Positions 41,615-50,065 of a DNA stretch of 64,000 bases are shown here, one piece after another (the first letter of the stretch is position 1; the number at the start of each line of letters is the position of its first letter). The stretch covers positions 106,611 through 170,610 of the forward strand of contig JBARNH010000007.1 of NCBI GenBank assembly GCA_049802875.1. The letters are read 5' to 3'. The notes beneath the pieces are model-generated. The model was not told the origin of the DNA. It searched no databases and worked only from the letters and a program-made list of their open reading frames with translations. The position numbers were made by a program, and so were the translations under genes. The stretch is from Lutacidiplasma sp049802875 (GTDB taxonomy: Archaea > Thermoplasmatota > Thermoplasmata > Lutacidiplasmatales > UBA184).

Positions 41615-42007
41615 GTGGCGTATTTCGTGGTGATCAACGAGGAGGGTCCCTCGTGGGTTGGAGGCCGGCCGATGCGCGATCAAGAGTTGTGGACTGAGCA
41701 CGCCGCATTCATCAACTCCCTCATGTACGCGGGTTTCATCATTCTCGGCGGTCCCCTCGGAGAGGGGAACCCGCATCGGGCCCTTCTGATCGTCAGTTCC
41801 GAGACCGAATCGGCCGTGCGGGCCCGGCTCTTGGACGACCCTTGGGTGCGTTCGGGGCACCTCACCCTCCAGAACATCGAGCCTTGGAAGCTCTTGGTCA
41901 GTAACGACAAGCTCGACCCGGTGCTGGCCGAAATCACGAACCCGACGATGGCTCGGGTGGCTGGGGATTCGGCTACTGAACGGTCCTTGCGCGACCCTCT
42001 CGAATAG
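41615..42007 (+). CDS. YCII-related domain protein
   Basis: A 130-residue ferredoxin-fold protein with the YCII pattern: YFVVINEEGPSW, then MRDQELWTEHAAFINSLMYAGFIILGGPLGEGNPHRALLIVS, and RLLDDPWVRSGHLTLQNIEPW, which has the conserved DPWVxxG segment. GTG 41615 is used because upstream sequence in this frame does not look coding. A possible TATA-like TTTTATG near 41553 would leave a leader of about 36 nt. Enzymatic role unknown. Confidence 0.78.
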   Translation: MAYFVVINEEGPSWVGGRPMRDQELWTEHAAFINSLMYAGFIILGGPLGEGNPHRALLIVSSETESAVRARLLDDPWVRSGHLTLQNIEPWKLLVSNDKLDPVLAEITNPTMARVAGDSATERSLRDPLE

Positions 42008-42105
42008 ACCCGAACTTCCACCCAACCTTGGGCCGACGGGATCGCCGTTCGCTCGCTCGATGTGAGGGCGACAACGCCTTTACCCGGGCGCCTGCTCCCC
42101 CGCTC

Positions 42106-42939
42106 ATGGCCGCCCAGTTTTGCATGGCCTGCGGTAAACCGCTGCCCCCCGACGCCCAATTCTGTTTCAGTTGCGGGGCAGCGGTCGGGACAGCTGCTCC
42201 GAACGCTGCCGGAACCTCGAGTGGGCCCGGCCCCGGTGGACCCTCGCCAACAGGAGCTACCTCCGCTCCGCCGACACCCCCTCCGCCTCCTCCCGGCGCT
42301 CCGGGCGTTGCCGGTCCGGACGCGACGACCGCACGATTAGCGCTCGGTTCCGCCCTCGGCCTCCAGGGGGGCCGGACTTTCCTCCTCCAGCACCAGCTCG
42401 TCTCCGGCGGTCGCAATTACCGCGTTTTGGACCACGAGAAGCGCCATCTCTTCACGGTGAGGGAAAACTACCTCCAAGACGTACGGTCGAACTTCCTCGG
42501 CGGGATGGTACAGCAGAACACCGGATTCGGGATCGGTCGCCTGGGGATGGGCACGCGGAACCTCTCGTGGGCCGTCCTGGATTCCGGGGGCAACCCGCGG
42601 GGCAGTATCACGATCCAAATGTCGGGATACAGCGCCGCGTCGACCTTGTCGGACGCCACGGGGGTCCCGCTCCTGAACGTCACCGTCAGCCGAGGGGTCG
42701 TCGGCAAGCTCACGGCCACCGCCTCCTCCCCCGACGGGCGCCCGATGTTCCAGACTGAGGGCAACCAGATCCGCCACAACTTCTCGATCCACGACCCCAC
42801 CGGGAAGGAGGTCGCCAAGATCCACGAGGCCTGGGCGTCCGTTCGCGATACGTACGGCCTCGACCTCGTGGGGAACGCGGACCCACTGTGCGCGCTGGTC
42901 TTTGCGATACTGATCGACCGAGAGAAAGAGTCGAACTAG
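42106..42939 (+). CDS. Zinc-ribbon protein with LURP-one/scramblase-like domain
   Basis: A 277-residue protein. It begins with a zinc ribbon CMACGKPLPPDAQFCFSCG (residues 5-23), then a Gly/Pro-rich linker containing a proline run, then a domain resembling LURP-one-related/tubby-like phospholipid scramblases: NYRVLDHEKRHLFTVREN, SWAVLDSGGNPRGSITIQM, KLTATASSPDGRPMFQTEGN and FSIHDPTGKEVAKIHEAW. Leaderless ATG 42106 lies 26 nt after TATA-like CTTTACC. Such proteins may bind membrane lipids; the zinc ribbon suggests a protein or nucleic-acid contact. Confidence 0.75.
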   Translation: MAAQFCMACGKPLPPDAQFCFSCGAAVGTAAPNAAGTSSGPGPGGPSPTGATSAPPTPPPPPPGAPGVAGPDATTARLALGSALGLQGGRTFLLQHQLVSGGRNYRVLDHEKRHLFTVRENYLQDVRSNFLGGMVQQNTGFGIGRLGMGTRNLSWAVLDSGGNPRGSITIQMSGYSAASTLSDATGVPLLNVTVSRGVVGKLTATASSPDGRPMFQTEGNQIRHNFSIHDPTGKEVAKIHEAWASVRDTYGLDLVGNADPLCALVFAILIDREKESN

Positions 42940-42961
42940 CCGCGTCCGGCCATTCCTCGGT

Positions 42962-43948
42962 TCACATCGGAGCGGGAGACGGGAGCCGGAGGAAACCCGA
43001 GCGCAACCGGGTCGTTCCGGTCGCGCGGTCGATCTCCCCGTGCACCCCGTACGCCCGGCGACCGGCCGCCTGTGAAACGATGTACCACCACACCTCGTAG
43101 ACCGGACCCTTTTCCACCGCTTCGCCAAAGTGGAAGCTCTCCGCCAGCCACTCGCTCTCGGCCATCGCGGGCAGGTAGGTCCTATCGAGAGCCGCTTGAG
43201 CCGAGACTACCGGACCCGAGGCCGGAGGGAGCTTCGCCACGTCGAGGCTTCGACCGGGGTCCCCGACCCCGGCGCCCAGCGAGAGTCGGCGGAAGCGGAT
43301 GTGGTATCGCTCGGGCGTATCGGTCTCCTCGAGAAGCAACCACCGCCAAGGGTTGGTGCTCGGGAGAACCTCGGAGTACCCGAACCGACGCCGCTGGATC
43401 CCCGCCCTCCAACGAGCGAGGCCCCGAAGCAGGAGGTACCCCCCGTAGACCCCGACCAGGATCCACGCGGTCTCCTCCCAGACTCCGAACGGCACCGTTC
43501 CGTGCTCGAGGATCAGCACGACCAGCGTCACCGCCGTGAGCGCCATCGTGACGAGGCTGACCGCCACGTCGGCGTTCAATCGGAACGGCCGGGAAGAGAA
43601 CGGTAGGAGCGGGCGGACGGCGTAGTTCGTGAACGCGTCCAACGCGAGGTGCGACAGCCCCCCGACCTCCATCGCGACGAAGTAGAGCAGGGTCGAGGCG
43701 GGCGTGAAGTACGGCAGGTAGGGCACGAGAAGACTCCCGATCGCCGCGATGACCGTGACCCCGACGACCGTGTGCACGGCCCCGCGATGGTGGAGCGCCG
43801 GAAACCAACGAGTGAGAGGAAAGAGAAGGACGTCCGCGTCCGGAAGTCCGCCCGCGAGGGCCCCGGCCGCGATGTACTGAGGGGCGGCGGGTCCCCAGAG
43901 GATGAACGAGAGGAGGTAGGCGAAGATCACGTGGGTGAAGAGATCCAA
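42962..43948 (-). CDS. YdjM-type membrane-bound metal-dependent hydrolase family (DUF457)
   Basis: A 328-residue membrane protein. The N-terminus MDLFTHVIFAYLLSFILWG, GGLPDADVLLFPLTRWFPALHHRGAVHTVVG and GGLSHLALDAFTNY contain the conserved H, DAD, HHRG..H and HLALD residues of the YdjM/LexA-regulated family, thought to bind metal. About five or six helices lie in the first 185 residues, followed by a soluble C-terminal half of about 140 residues that the shorter family members lack. Function of the family is not established. Confidence 0.8.
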   Translation of the reverse strand: MDLFTHVIFAYLLSFILWGPAAPQYIAAGALAGGLPDADVLLFPLTRWFPALHHRGAVHTVVGVTVIAAIGSLLVPYLPYFTPASTLLYFVAMEVGGLSHLALDAFTNYAVRPLLPFSSRPFRLNADVAVSLVTMALTAVTLVVLILEHGTVPFGVWEETAWILVGVYGGYLLLRGLARWRAGIQRRRFGYSEVLPSTNPWRWLLLEETDTPERYHIRFRRLSLGAGVGDPGRSLDVAKLPPASGPVVSAQAALDRTYLPAMAESEWLAESFHFGEAVEKGPVYEVWWYIVSQAAGRRAYGVHGEIDRATGTTRLRSGFLRLPSPAPM

Positions 43949-44201
43949 TTGTGGGCCCCCTGCCTTGCCTGCCTACTCGACAGCGGGGATTATGTTGCCC
44001 ATGGAGAGGAGCCCCCCTCGGGGCCGTACACCTCCTTCTCTGAGTGGCGCAATCGTCCCTCGCTCTCCGTCCCCTCGAACGGGGCAGGACGGCGTGCGCC
44101 GAACCCCTAGTATATATCTGGACTGCCGGGGAGCGAGTCCCTAGGGTATTTCTGCCCTTCCGGTGCCTCTAAAGATAGGACGAACCGGAGGTCGCACAAC
44201 A

Positions 44202-44474
44202 ATGAACGAACGAACGGTAGGGCGCCCGGCCCAGAGCCATCGGGTCAATAGTCGAAAGGGAATGATGCCGTTGACGGCTGCGGTGGTGCTTGTCGCCGCG
44301 ATCGGCATCGCGGGAGCGGTTGGGTTCGTCGTGCTCAGCGAGATCGGCGTGACGCACACGAGCACGTCGTCCACGCACTCGTGCACGCCCCCTACGGCGC
44401 CGCAGTGCCAGCAAGGACAAACGACCGTTGGAGCGAGTTCCCATCCACTCACCGTGAGCGGGGGAGTTCTCTGA
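44202..44474 (+). CDS. Small secreted or pilin-like protein
   Basis: A 90-residue protein with a short basic leader ending NSRKGM, a hydrophobic helix PLTAAVVLVAAIGIAGAVGF and a short extracellular tail rich in Thr/Ser/Cys/Gln. A basic residue-Gly before the hydrophobic helix resembles archaeal type IV prepilin (class III) signals, so it may be a minor pilin. Unlike most genes here it has a Shine-Dalgarno-like GGAGGT (44188-44193). The strong TATA-like TAGTATATAT at 44109-44118 would give a leader of about 60 nt. Confidence 0.55.
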   Translation: MNERTVGRPAQSHRVNSRKGMMPLTAAVVLVAAIGIAGAVGFVVLSEIGVTHTSTSSTHSCTPPTAPQCQQGQTTVGASSHPLTVSGGVL

Positions 44475-44932
44475 CGACCTCTGCTCCGGTATCGAGTAGG
44501 TGGGACCAGCGGCAGGGGTTCGGCAAGGAGGCGTCCAAAACCCGGACCCCCGCCCGCCGCCGCCGTCGAGGGGATGCTCGCTCGCGGTGACAACTCCTTC
44601 CCTCGCGAGGCCAAGAGATCTAACGGTACTTGCGCGATAGAGACTCCGTCGTTCGATTTTCCGATCTCGCGCTCGGAGGGTGCATCCGCTCCCTTCTTCT
44701 CCAATCTCGCGCGTGATTGCGGCGGGTCCGTCAAAACGGCCGGGAGCCACTGCCACCGGAAGTACTGACGATAACGCCCTCGAAAGGTGAGGACGCTGGT
44801 CTTCACCCGCGGCTTGAGGGACAGTTGAAGGCACATGGGCGATCGAGCGGCCTTCCGGACCGTTCCGGGCGGGTGGACGGGAAACAATTCGCTTTCGTCA
44901 GACTGATGTAATCAGCGACCGTTCATCGGTCC
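44475..44932. other. Intergenic region without a recognised gene
   Basis: Long antisense reading frames exist here but lack any family signal. The last part holds the TATA-like TGATGTAATC (centre about 44907) for the OsmC gene, 26 nt before its GTG start. No RNA gene or repeat is evident. Confidence 0.5.
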
Positions 44933-45436
44933 GTGACGAAATCTCACCATTATCGAGCGAGTATCCGTTGGGTCGGCAACCTGGGCACCGGTACGAACAC
45001 CTACCGTACCTTCGGAAGAGACCACGTAATCACCTTCCCCGGGAAGACGCCGCTGCCCGGCTCTTCCGACCCGGAATTCCGGGGAGATCCGGCCCGGTAC
45101 AATCCGGAGGAGCTTCTCGTGAGCTCGCTCTCCGCGTGCCATATGCTCTGGTACCTGCATCGGTGCGCCGCCGCGGAGATCGTAGTGGAGGAATACTCCG
45201 ACGACGCCGAAGGAGTGATGGAGACCACCGCCGAGGGCTCGGGTCGGTTCACCCTCGTGACCCTTCACCCTACGGTCACCATCAGCCGCGGATCGCCGAC
45301 CCGGGCGAAGGAGTTGCACGGGGAGGCCCACCGGATGTGTTTTATCGCGAATTCCGTGAATTTTCCCGTGCGACACGAACCGGTGGTCCGGGTCGCGGAT
45401 ACTCTCCCGGCCGCGACCGGCTCGCGGGCCGCCTGA
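44933..45436 (+). CDS. OsmC-family peroxide-detoxification protein
   Basis: A 167-residue OsmC/Ohr-fold protein. The two catalytic cysteines are visible in SLSACHMLWYL (about residue 70) and RMCFIANSVNFPV (about 135), and the N-terminus contains NPEELLVSSLSAC, typical of the OsmC/YhfA branch. It should reduce organic hydroperoxides using a dithiol partner. GTG 44933 is leaderless, 26 nt after the TATA-like element. It is monocistronic. Confidence 0.9.
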   Translation: MTKSHHYRASIRWVGNLGTGTNTYRTFGRDHVITFPGKTPLPGSSDPEFRGDPARYNPEELLVSSLSACHMLWYLHRCAAAEIVVEEYSDDAEGVMETTAEGSGRFTLVTLHPTVTISRGSPTRAKELHGEAHRMCFIANSVNFPVRHEPVVRVADTLPAATGSRAA

Positions 45437-45625
45437 TCCTCGAGGCTCGCGCTCCGCAGACATCGCGCGAGCCGGAGCGCGGCCAGATCACCACGCCGAC
45501 TGGTTGGGAAACATCCCTTCTTTGAGGCTCGCCCCCACGCGACCAGGAAACGATTTACCCACTCCGCCCGATACGGAGGCGACCCGCGAAGACCCCCGGG
45601 TTGCAGGCCATTTCGTGGGAGGCGC

Positions 45626-46330
45626 ATGGTAACCGGATCTTCGAGCATCGTTGGAACCACGGTTTCCGACGGCATCGGTTGTATCCCCGGGTTTGTGAAC
45701 AGCTACACGTACGCGGAAGGGGCTGAGACCTACCTGATCGACACCGGCTTCAACCGAAAGGCCAAGCCGATCGTCCGGGCGTTCGGGAGTGCAAACGTAC
45801 CGCTCGCGCGCGTGAGCAAGATGCTGCTCACTCATCACCACCTGGATCACATGGGGGGAGCCGCGTTTCTCCTCCAGACCACGCACGCCCCCATCGCATG
45901 CCACACGGACGACGCACCGTTCGTCGATGGGCGACAACGAGCCCCGATGCCCTGGTTGATGCGACTGTTCGTGCGGGTACACCCGGCGCCGGTCGCGGTC
46001 CCGCTAAAGGACGGGGATACGGTCGGCTCCCTCCGAGTCGTGCACGTGCCCGGCCACACGCCCGGTGAAGTGGCCCTCTATCACCCGACTCGCAAGATCC
46101 TTTTTTCCGGCGATTCCGTCGTCGAACGAAAGGGGAGGCTGACCATACCGGCGGCGAAGTTCGCGTCCAATCTGTCCCAGGCCGTGCAATCGGTCTCCCG
46201 ACTCCGAGCGCTCGACGTAGAGCTGTTGTTGCCCGGTCACGGCGCTCCGGTCACGAAGAATGTCGATACAGCGCTCGACGACCTGATCCGCCGCGCTCCG
46301 ACAGAATTCCTCGCTCGTTCTCCCCGATGA
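45626..46330 (+). CDS. MBL-fold metallo-hydrolase
   Basis: A 234-residue metallo-beta-lactamase-fold hydrolase. The metal motif is LLTHHHLDHMGGA (HxHxDH, about residues 70-76), the next ligand His is in VVHVPGHTPGEVALY, the bridging Asp is in LFSGDSVV and the last His is in LLPGHGAPV. A Shine-Dalgarno-like GGGAGG precedes the ATG by about six bases, in contrast to the leaderless genes nearby. Substrate not predictable; glyoxalase II or lactonase are possible. Confidence 0.9.
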   Translation: MVTGSSSIVGTTVSDGIGCIPGFVNSYTYAEGAETYLIDTGFNRKAKPIVRAFGSANVPLARVSKMLLTHHHLDHMGGAAFLLQTTHAPIACHTDDAPFVDGRQRAPMPWLMRLFVRVHPAPVAVPLKDGDTVGSLRVVHVPGHTPGEVALYHPTRKILFSGDSVVERKGRLTIPAAKFASNLSQAVQSVSRLRALDVELLLPGHGAPVTKNVDTALDDLIRRAPTEFLARSPR

Positions 46331-46491
46331 GGCCGACTCCGGGCGTTCGGAGAGGGCCTCCGTCGCTCCCTGGTCTAAATACCGAGCGGGTCCGCTCCCT
46401 TCCCGTGCCCACCGGACCTGGCCGCGCTGAGGGAAGCCCGTCAGACCCGAGTGGACTCTGACGGAACCGGCACGAAGGGGATCGTGGTCCG

Positions 46492-47133
46492 GTGCTCGCT
46501 CTTCCGATCGTTCAGGTTTGTGCGGGCCTCGCGCTCGTAGTGACCTGCGGAGTGATCCTGATCGGTCTGGCACGACGACCCCGGCTGACGCCACCGGTCG
46601 AGGTCGTGGCCGCCGGAGCGCCGGCGAAGGGTACGCAGTTTCTGTGGATCGCGGGGACGCTCGTGAGCGTACTCTGGGGCGTGGGGGTCTTCGTAGCACC
46701 CGAATATGCCTACCACTGGCCCGCGTTCGCCGATTTCCCCGGTTCTTGGGCAGTCCAGGTACTGGGGGTCGCACTCTCGGTGTCGGGAGGGTTCCTCTTC
46801 TCGCGCGCCGCGCAGACCTTGGGAAAACAATTGACACCGGCGATCCAACTGCGGAAGGACCACCAACTGATCCAAACGGGACCCTACCGATACATCCGGC
46901 ATCCGGTCTACACCGCGATCATTCTGGTCGCGCTCGGGGGGGCGTTGTTCTTTCTCAGCCTCCCCCTGGGTATACTGACCATACTCCTCCTCGGACTGGC
47001 ATTCTACCGCGCGCGACTCGAAGAGGCGCTCCTCGCCGCTCCCGAGGCGTTCGGCGCGACCTACCGGGAGTACATCGCTCGCACGGGCCGATTTCTTCCG
47101 CGGCTGAGGGCCCCTCGCGTTACTTCCCCTTAG
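46492..47133 (+). CDS. Isoprenylcysteine carboxyl methyltransferase-like membrane protein
   Basis: A 213-residue protein with about five membrane helices and the ICMT/PEMT signature GPYRYIRHPVYTAIIL (about residues 128-143), followed by FYRARLEEALLAAPEAFGATYREYIARTGRFLP, which holds the conserved RxxxEE and YxxYxxRTxRF/LP elements. It probably uses SAM to methylate a lipid or a membrane-bound substrate. Its 3' end overlaps the convergent TfoX-like gene by 14 bp. Confidence 0.85.
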   Translation: MLALPIVQVCAGLALVVTCGVILIGLARRPRLTPPVEVVAAGAPAKGTQFLWIAGTLVSVLWGVGVFVAPEYAYHWPAFADFPGSWAVQVLGVALSVSGGFLFSRAAQTLGKQLTPAIQLRKDHQLIQTGPYRYIRHPVYTAIILVALGGALFFLSLPLGILTILLLGLAFYRARLEEALLAAPEAFGATYREYIARTGRFLPRLRAPRVTSP

Positions 47134-47482
47134 ACTGGGTCGTCTTGGGGGGCATACGGGACACGAAATCCATCGACCGCGCTACCCACTTGCGACACCG
47201 AGCCCGATCCCGCAGGATGACCTCGGGGACGACAAGGTAGGCTCTCATCGGCCGGCCGGGCATCGGCTCGAAGGGCACGAACCCGGAGGTTCGTGCGGCC
47301 TCGGCCCGATCCTCCTCGGAGAGTCGGAGAAAGATGCGGTCTCCGAATACGCCGAAGAACAGGTTCCCGTTGACGAAGGCGGCGGGTTGGCCAAACATCT
47401 TCTTGGACGTCACGCCGCGGCCCTCGGGAGTCAGTTCTTCGAAGAGTCCCACTGCGTCGACCTTCGGCTTCGGTAGCTGCAC
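47120..47482 (-). CDS. TfoX N-terminal-domain-like protein
   Basis: A 120-residue protein with the TfoX-N pattern VTSKKMFGQPAAFVNGNLFFGVFGDRIFLRL and GFVPFEPMPGRPMRAYLVVPEVI. In bacteria TfoX regulates competence, but standalone N-domain proteins are widespread and of unknown function. The C-terminus is Lys-rich. It is convergent with, and overlaps the end of, the methyltransferase gene. Confidence 0.85.
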   Translation of the reverse strand: MQLPKPKVDAVGLFEELTPEGRGVTSKKMFGQPAAFVNGNLFFGVFGDRIFLRLSEEDRAEAARTSGFVPFEPMPGRPMRAYLVVPEVILRDRARCRKWVARSMDFVSRMPPKTTQSKGK

Positions 47483-47619
47483 TGACTTCTCGGGACCGAA
47501 GAATCGGCCCCGCTCTTGAATCCTCGGGGAATACGGATCTCACCTTGCTGAGCTGCGACCCGGCGGTTTCAAGGCTGAAATAGTATCTCTCAGTTGAAAC
47601 CTCTGGGGGAAGCGCCACT

Positions 47620-48753
47620 TTGTCGCAGGCGTCGGAACCCCTCCGCGACGGACCGCTGGCGAAGCGACGCCCCAACCCTCGCCTGGACCAGGCACGACGG
47701 ACGTGGTACATCATTCGGACGAACGGCCTCGCGATGGTCGGGCTGGTGCTCCTGGTCCTTTTCGCCGTCCTTCTGGTCGGCTCGTTCTTCTATCAGGCTC
47801 CGAACACTTCGATGAATCTCTATTGCGGTACCTACTTCAGCGGCGTGCAGAACTACCCCGTCGGGACGTGCACCGGGGCCGGCACTGTCATCTGTACCTA
47901 CCCGGTCGGCCAGGTCGCTCCCGCCCCGAACTGCTATCCGACCGATCCGGGCAATCCTTCGTTCGTCGGTCCGACGTTAACGTCCCATCAGCTCGGCCCG
48001 TTACCGCTCGGGTCGCTCGCGACCGACCCGTCGAGCGGATCGTTCTACAACCTGTTCGCCGGTCTCGTGAAAGGGTCCGAATGGAGCATCACGATCTCGG
48101 TCGCGATCGTCGCGGTCGGAGCGGTGGTCGGCCTCCTCACGGGAGCGTTGGCCGGCATGTCGGGTGGTCTGGTGGACGAGACGATCATGCGGATCACGGA
48201 CATCTTCCTCTCGGTGCCGCAGCTGCTCCTCGTCCTGGTCCTGATCGTCGTGTTAGAACCGATCCCGATCTTCTCGAATCTGACCGGTCGGATCTCGGTG
48301 CTCATCATCGGATTCTCGATCACTTGGTGGCCGTTCTACACTCGCATCGTCCGTTCGCAGGTCATCGTCGTGCGGGAGCAGAAGTACGTCGAGGCCGCCC
48401 GGGCGAGCGGGGCCGGCGTCGGCCGGATCCTCCGGAAACACATCGTTCCCAACTCGCTGTTCCCGGTGTTCGTCCAGATCGCTCTGGACGTCGGTTCGAT
48501 CCCGTTGATCATCGGCAGCATCGTGTTCCTCGGGGTCGTCATCTGGCAGGGTGGGGTGTTCCCCGAGTGGGGGACGATCGCGGCGGTTTCGGTATCGCCG
48601 TCCATCGTGAGCGACCTCCTCTTCAACGGCTCCTCCTACTTCCCCTGGTGGCAGGTTCTTTTCCCCGGTCTCATCCTGTTCCTCTTTGCGATCTCCGTCA
48701 ACTTCTTCTCGGACGGACTCCGCGACGCCCTCGACCCCCGCCTCCGGCGGTGA
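47620..48753 (+). CDS. Oligopeptide/dipeptide-type ABC transporter permease (OppC-like), orphan
   Basis: A 377-residue permease with an N-terminal helix (GLAMVGLVLLVLFAVLLVGSF), a large extracytoplasmic loop containing four Cys (about residues 68-108), and the binding-protein-dependent transport domain with the EAA loop YVEAARASGAGVGRILRKHIVPN and closing NFFSDGLRDALDPRLRR, as in OppC/DppC. The start is TTG 47620, about 37 nt after the TATA-like ATAGTATC. No OppA, OppB, OppD or OppF gene is nearby, so partners must be elsewhere or the gene is an orphan. Confidence 0.85.
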   Translation: MSQASEPLRDGPLAKRRPNPRLDQARRTWYIIRTNGLAMVGLVLLVLFAVLLVGSFFYQAPNTSMNLYCGTYFSGVQNYPVGTCTGAGTVICTYPVGQVAPAPNCYPTDPGNPSFVGPTLTSHQLGPLPLGSLATDPSSGSFYNLFAGLVKGSEWSITISVAIVAVGAVVGLLTGALAGMSGGLVDETIMRITDIFLSVPQLLLVLVLIVVLEPIPIFSNLTGRISVLIIGFSITWWPFYTRIVRSQVIVVREQKYVEAARASGAGVGRILRKHIVPNSLFPVFVQIALDVGSIPLIIGSIVFLGVVIWQGGVFPEWGTIAAVSVSPSIVSDLLFNGSSYFPWWQVLFPGLILFLFAISVNFFSDGLRDALDPRLRR

Positions 48754-48863
48754 TCGCGCGATTCGCGAACTTCGGTTCGCTCGGTCGCCTCGCCGGGGAA
48801 TCCGTTCGAGCACGCGGCCAGCAGGGATTTCACGGGGCGACCGGAGGGATCCTCGATGTGGTC

Positions 48864-49301
48864 CTATCGTCGCAGATACGCCTCGTCTTCCGCGTCGATG
48901 TCCGCCAGGACCCGTTTGAGAACAGTCGCCTGGGGGAGGAAGAATGGGACGACCGTGATCCTTCCCTTCACATGCGTTCGAAAGTGGGTCCGTCCGGGGC
49001 CCTCGGAGTAGTGGATCTCGACGAAGCTGCCGGTGGCGTAGGGTCCGTCGCCGGATACGATGTCGTACCGCAGAAACTCGGGAGGCCGAAACCCAATTCT
49101 CCACTCAGAGGTCAAGAGCTTGCCGCGCGCCTCGATCGTCCGCTGAACCAACGCCTCGTTCGGCGAGCGATGGAGGGTCTTCTGGGCTTTGATCTTGGGA
49201 TGGATCTGGGGCAGCGTCGCATCGTCCAGGTGGGCCTCGAGCAGCTTCCAGACCCGATCGATCGGGAACGGGAAGTCGGTCTCTTCCAGGTACTCCGCCA
49301 T
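48864..49301 (-). CDS. SRPBCC-family protein
   Basis: A 145-residue helix-grip protein: MAEYLEETDFPFPIDRVWKLL, then LTSEWRIGFRPPEFLRYDIV, a central strand with GSFVEIHYSEGPGRTHFRTHV and a C-terminal helix LPQATVLKRVLADIDAEDEAYLRR, as in SRPBCC/polyketide-cyclase proteins. ATG 49301 is preceded by GGGAGG at ribosome-binding distance; an in-frame ATG at 49334 is possible. Ligand unknown. Confidence 0.75.
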   Translation of the reverse strand: MAEYLEETDFPFPIDRVWKLLEAHLDDATLPQIHPKIKAQKTLHRSPNEALVQRTIEARGKLLTSEWRIGFRPPEFLRYDIVSGDGPYATGSFVEIHYSEGPGRTHFRTHVKGRITVVPFFLPQATVLKRVLADIDAEDEAYLRR

Positions 49302-49653
49302 CGACGCCTCCCGAGAGCGAAACGCGCCACTCATCAAGAACCCGTGGGTGAGACGGTGGCCTTCCGCGGCGCGCCGAGACCTCGGCTCCGGACTCGAATC
49401 GAGTAGGCACGCAGTGCACCGGTCGTCCGCGGAGAGAGGATGGCGCCTAGTTTGATATCGAGCGGGCCCTTCCCGCGGGGGAGCACGGACGATCTGCCGG
49501 ACGTGCGGTGGAAAGGTGCCGATGGGTCCCGACGAACCGGGCGACATCCTTGAGGACGAGATCGTCGGGGTCGACAGGAATTGGGTCCCCCCTCCGGAGG
49601 AAGCGCGGCGCGACCTCGACGGGCCGCCCGGCTCGTGAGGAAGAAGTGATCCG

Positions 49654-49965
49654 ATGGCTGAGGCGGTGAGAATAGAGAAAGCCCCATTGCCGGCCGAGGG
49701 GCAGGTGGTCCGGATCGTTGCCGACGGCACGCCGATCGCACTGTTTCGGCGGAGCGGCGAGCTCTATGCCGTGGATGCCCGGTGTACGCACGTGGGCGGG
49801 CCGTTGGACCAGGGCGCGTTCCACGGAACCCGCGTGAGCTGCCCGTGGCACGGGTCCGTATTCGATGTCCGTGATGGGAAGGTGGTCCGAGGCCCAGCGG
49901 TCCGGAACGCGACCTCCTATCGGGTCCATCTCGAGGGAGAGACCCTCATCCTGGAACGGTCTTAG
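49654..49965 (+). CDS. Rieske [2Fe-2S] ferredoxin
   Basis: A 103-residue small Rieske protein with both cluster motifs, CTHVGGPL (Cys-X-His, about residue 44) and CPWHGSVFD (Cys-X2-His, about residue 63), and the conserved GxVxxGPA segment before the last strands. It is like the ferredoxins that supply electrons to oxygenases or the NirD-type subunits. No oxygenase is adjacent, so its partner is unknown. Confidence 0.93.
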   Translation: MAEAVRIEKAPLPAEGQVVRIVADGTPIALFRRSGELYAVDARCTHVGGPLDQGAFHGTRVSCPWHGSVFDVRDGKVVRGPAVRNATSYRVHLEGETLILERS

Positions 49966-50065
49966 TCGGTTCCGACCCCGGCCGCCCCAGAGGACGGGAA
50001 CCGCAGTTTCTGAGGCCGGCGATGTGCCCTCGAGCCGCTCGACATCGAAGCCCTTCCGCCTCCAC

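Noticed and set aside
44141..44887. 248-codon minus-strand frame across the pilin-like gene
   Set aside because: No motif, antisense to a gene with a ribosome-binding site, and composition typical of shadows.
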